The position numbers and the translations under genes are program-made. A model generated the notes under the pieces. It worked only from the letters and a program-made list of their open reading frames with translations. It had not been told where the DNA came from and made no database searches. A stretch of DNA of 39,858 bases from Cytophagaceae bacterium (GTDB lineage: Bacteria; Bacteroidota; Bacteroidia; Cytophagales; Spirosomataceae), in contig CANFWR010000008.1 of NCBI GenBank assembly GCA_947450865.1, positions 1 to 39,858 on the forward strand. Direction: 5' to 3'. Position 1 is the first letter of the stretch. Every line of letters starts with the position of its first letter. Positions 37,629 to 39,858 of this stretch are shown here, piece by piece.

Positions 37629-39858
37629 ATGAAAAGAATAATTCTACTTTCTTGCACTGCTTTATCTCTTTTTTCTTGTTCAAAACAAGGCAAAGATGAT
37701 ACCTACAAAATCATTTATGAAGACCAAAGTAAAGTGGCCGAAAATGCCAAAGCAATCAAAGAAAAACAACCCATTAAACTGATTTCAGGTCTTAAAATCA
37801 ATTTATGGGCGTCAGATTCCTTGCTACAAGATCCTGTTGCCATCGCTGTAGATGATAAAGGAGCCATTTTTGTCAATAGTACAAATCGAAATAAAGCATC
37901 AGAATTTGATATTCGTGGGCACCGCGATTGGATGACAGAATCGATTGGTTTTCAAACAGTAGAAGATCGCAGAGCCTTTCTACGCCGCACATTCGCACCG
38001 GAAAATTCAGCCAAAAATGCGTGGTTACCGGATATGAATGGAGACGGGTCGCACGATTGGTTGGATCTAAAAGTCGAGAAAGAAGAAATTTACAAAGTGG
38101 AAGACCTGAATGGTGATGGCTATGCGGATCAATCTACGCGCGTTTTCAATGGCTTTAATGAAGAAGTAACGGATGTTGCCGGCGGTCTATTAGTTCGCAA
38201 GAAAGATGCATTTGTGGCCATAGGACCAGACTTAATGCGCCTAAAACACAAGGGAGGACAATGGACAAACCCGGAATCAATTTCGACGGGATATGCGGTT
38301 CACATTGGTTTTGGCGGTCATGGCATGTCAGGTTTGACGGAAGGACCAGACGGTAAGATTTATTGGCAAATCGGAGATATTGGTGCAAATATTACGGCTA
38401 AAGACGGTAAACAATACAAAAACCCTAATTCAGGGGTAATCGTTCGTTCGAATCCTGATGGTTCTGAATTCGAAGTATATGCCAGCGGTTTGCGTAACAC
38501 GCACGAATTCGTATTTGATAACTATGGTAATTTAATTAGCTCTGATAATGATGGGGATCATCCAGGCGAAAGTGAGCGATTAGTGCACGTGGTGGAAGGT
38601 TCTGATGCTGGATGGCGCTCGAACTGGCAGTATGGAAAATACACAGACCCACGTAATAATTCATACAAAGTTTGGATGGATGAAAAATTATATATCCCAC
38701 GTTGGGAAGGCCAAGCAGCCTATATTATACCGCCAATCCGCAACTTTCACAATGGTCCTACGGGAATGCTTTGGAACCCAGGAACGGCTTTAGGAAAGCG
38801 CTGGACGAATAAATTTTTCCTAGTGGAATTCGTGGGGAACACGAATAATTCCCACATTTGGTCATTTGACCTAAAGCCGAAAGGCGCTTCTTTTGACTTC
38901 AAATCAGAAGAAGATGTAGTGAAAGGAATTTTACCGACGGGGATTCGTTTCGGGCCTGAGGGAGCACTTTACGCATCTGATTGGATCTTTGGATGGGATA
39001 CCAAGAACTACGGCCGTATCTGGAAAATCGATGTAGACGAGAAAGAGAATGATTTAAAAGCGGAACGAGAGCAAACGAAGCAGTATATTCAGCAGGATTA
39101 TGCTAAGCAAAGTTTGACACAACTATATGATTTGTTATTCTATGCGGATCAACGCGTTCGTTTAAAGGCACAATATGAATTAGCTGAGAGAAAGGCCAGC
39201 GCTATTTTCGTTAAAGCCGTTCAGCAAAAGGAGAATCAGTTAGCTCGCGTACACGGCATTTGGGGATTAGGCCAAATTAAAGCAGCAGCTTCTATTCAGC
39301 CACTTTTAGCTGACAAGGATGAAGAAATCGTAGCGCAAGCGGCCAAGGCATTAGGGGATATTTTTGATGCATCCGCTGCAGAACAATTGATTCCATTAGT
39401 GGCATCAACTAACCCACGTGTTTCTTTCTTTGCAGCGCAGGCTTTAGGACGCATTCGTACGGAAAAAGCCATTCCAGCTTTATTGAAATTAATAGAAACC
39501 AACGCAGACAAGGACCTGTATTTGCGTCATGCTGCTGTTTTAGCCTTAAGCAGAATAGGGCAGGCGGAACCAATGTTAGCTTTGCAAAATTCGCCTAATC
39601 GTTCTTTGCGAATCGCGGCGGTACTCGTATTACGTCGGTTGGCTCATCCTGGAATTGCGGGATTCCTACAAGATTCAGATGAATACATCGTAGCAGAAGC
39701 GGCAAGAGCGATTAATGATGACGAATCCATTCCTGCGGCATTGCCAGCGTTAGCGGCGACTTTAGCTGATTCGCGCTTGAAAGATGAGGTGATCATTAGA
39801 AGAGCCATCAATGCCTGCTTGCGCGTGGGTTCAGCGAAAGAAATTGATTTATTGATTG
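37629..39858 (+). CDS. Lipoprotein with sugar-dehydrogenase-like propeller and HEAT repeats (partial, no stop in window)
   Basis: At least 743 codons, open at the right edge, so the ORF track omits it. The signal MKRIILLSCTALSLFSCSK has a lipobox LFSC, predicting a lipoprotein. The beta-propeller (about 50-470) resembles PQQ-dependent/soluble glucose dehydrogenase-like proteins: GLTEGPDGKIYWQIGD, RNTHEFVFDNYGNLISSDNDGD, GIRFGPEGALYASDW. It carries two DxNGDG calcium-type loops, DMNGDGSHDW and DLNGDGYADQ. From about residue 490 on there are HEAT repeats (LADKDEEIVAQAAKALGDIF and similar). A C-terminal cytochrome c domain is common in this group but would lie beyond the window. Eight bases after the TonB receptor stop. 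Confidence 0.85.
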   Translation, partial: MKRIILLSCTALSLFSCSKQGKDDTYKIIYEDQSKVAENAKAIKEKQPIKLISGLKINLWASDSLLQDPVAIAVDDKGAIFVNSTNRNKASEFDIRGHRDWMTESIGFQTVEDRRAFLRRTFAPENSAKNAWLPDMNGDGSHDWLDLKVEKEEIYKVEDLNGDGYADQSTRVFNGFNEEVTDVAGGLLVRKKDAFVAIGPDLMRLKHKGGQWTNPESISTGYAVHIGFGGHGMSGLTEGPDGKIYWQIGDIGANITAKDGKQYKNPNSGVIVRSNPDGSEFEVYASGLRNTHEFVFDNYGNLISSDNDGDHPGESERLVHVVEGSDAGWRSNWQYGKYTDPRNNSYKVWMDEKLYIPRWEGQAAYIIPPIRNFHNGPTGMLWNPGTALGKRWTNKFFLVEFVGNTNNSHIWSFDLKPKGASFDFKSEEDVVKGILPTGIRFGPEGALYASDWIFGWDTKNYGRIWKIDVDEKENDLKAEREQTKQYIQQDYAKQSLTQLYDLLFYADQRVRLKAQYELAERKASAIFVKAVQQKENQLARVHGIWGLGQIKAAASIQPLLADKDEEIVAQAAKALGDIFDASAAEQLIPLVASTNPRVSFFAAQALGRIRTEKAIPALLKLIETNADKDLYLRHAAVLALSRIGQAEPMLALQNSPNRSLRIAAVLVLRRLAHPGIAGFLQDSDEYIVAEAARAINDDESIPAALPALAATLADSRLKDEVIIRRAINACLRVGSAKEIDLLI

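Overview
The window is a gene-dense chromosomal stretch of a member of the Bacteroidota, most likely Cytophagales. Grounds are the gliding protein GldC, an IspG with the large extra domain, a fused CcoN-CcoO oxidase subunit, an OMP-type TonB-dependent receptor, families largely confined to Bacteroidota (DUF3127, DUF6728), the lack of Shine-Dalgarno sequences, and several good matches to the Bacteroidota -7 promoter element TAnnTTTG. Genus cannot be fixed from sequence alone. No mobile element, prophage, CRISPR array or rRNA was seen, and no stretch over 300 bases lacks a gene.

Layout. 1-1433: gldC and a secreted thioredoxin-like protein. 1434-6201 (minus): GH109-type oxidoreductase/glycosidase, sugar MFS transporter, ispG (own promoter), small membrane protein. 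6272-8057 (plus): PTPS/QueD, folE and a short-chain dehydrogenase, the three activities needed to make a tetrahydrobiopterin-like pterin. 8043-12191: CDF metal transporter, Nudix hydrolase, surE, GNAT, nucleoside phosphorylase, Gre-like protein. 12188-14366: DUF2834, DUF1801 and a serine hydrolase in ATGA-coupled order. 14357-19160: trhO, tRNA-Leu(GAG), DUF3127, GNAT, phoH, dnaB. 19389-21708: rlmD and an SDR.

21769-32979 is the most coherent block: a complete cbb3 oxidase locus (ccoI-ccoS-ccoNO-ccoQ-ccoP-DUF2892-ccoG-fixH-safE), preceded by a stand-alone cyclic-nucleotide-binding-domain protein and followed, tail to tail, by a soluble PAS histidine kinase and a response regulator in which a receiver is fused to a complete Crp/Fnr regulator. 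Two identical-format palindromes, CTGA-N6-TCAG (an FNR/FixK-like TGA-N6-TCA core), lie in the gaps just before ccoI and just before ccoS. This suggests a condensed FixL-FixJ-FixK circuit controlling the oxidase.

33010-39858: penicillin-acylase family enzyme, TonB-dependent receptor, and a lipoprotein with a sugar-dehydrogenase-like propeller plus HEAT repeats that runs off the window end.

At smaller scale, many convergent genes overlap at their 3' ends, several promoters sit 3-5 nt before the start codon (predicted leaderless mRNAs), one terminator encodes the stop codons of both flanking genes, another directly abuts the ccoG start, and an intergenic heptad repeat (ACAAAGN) occurs three times.
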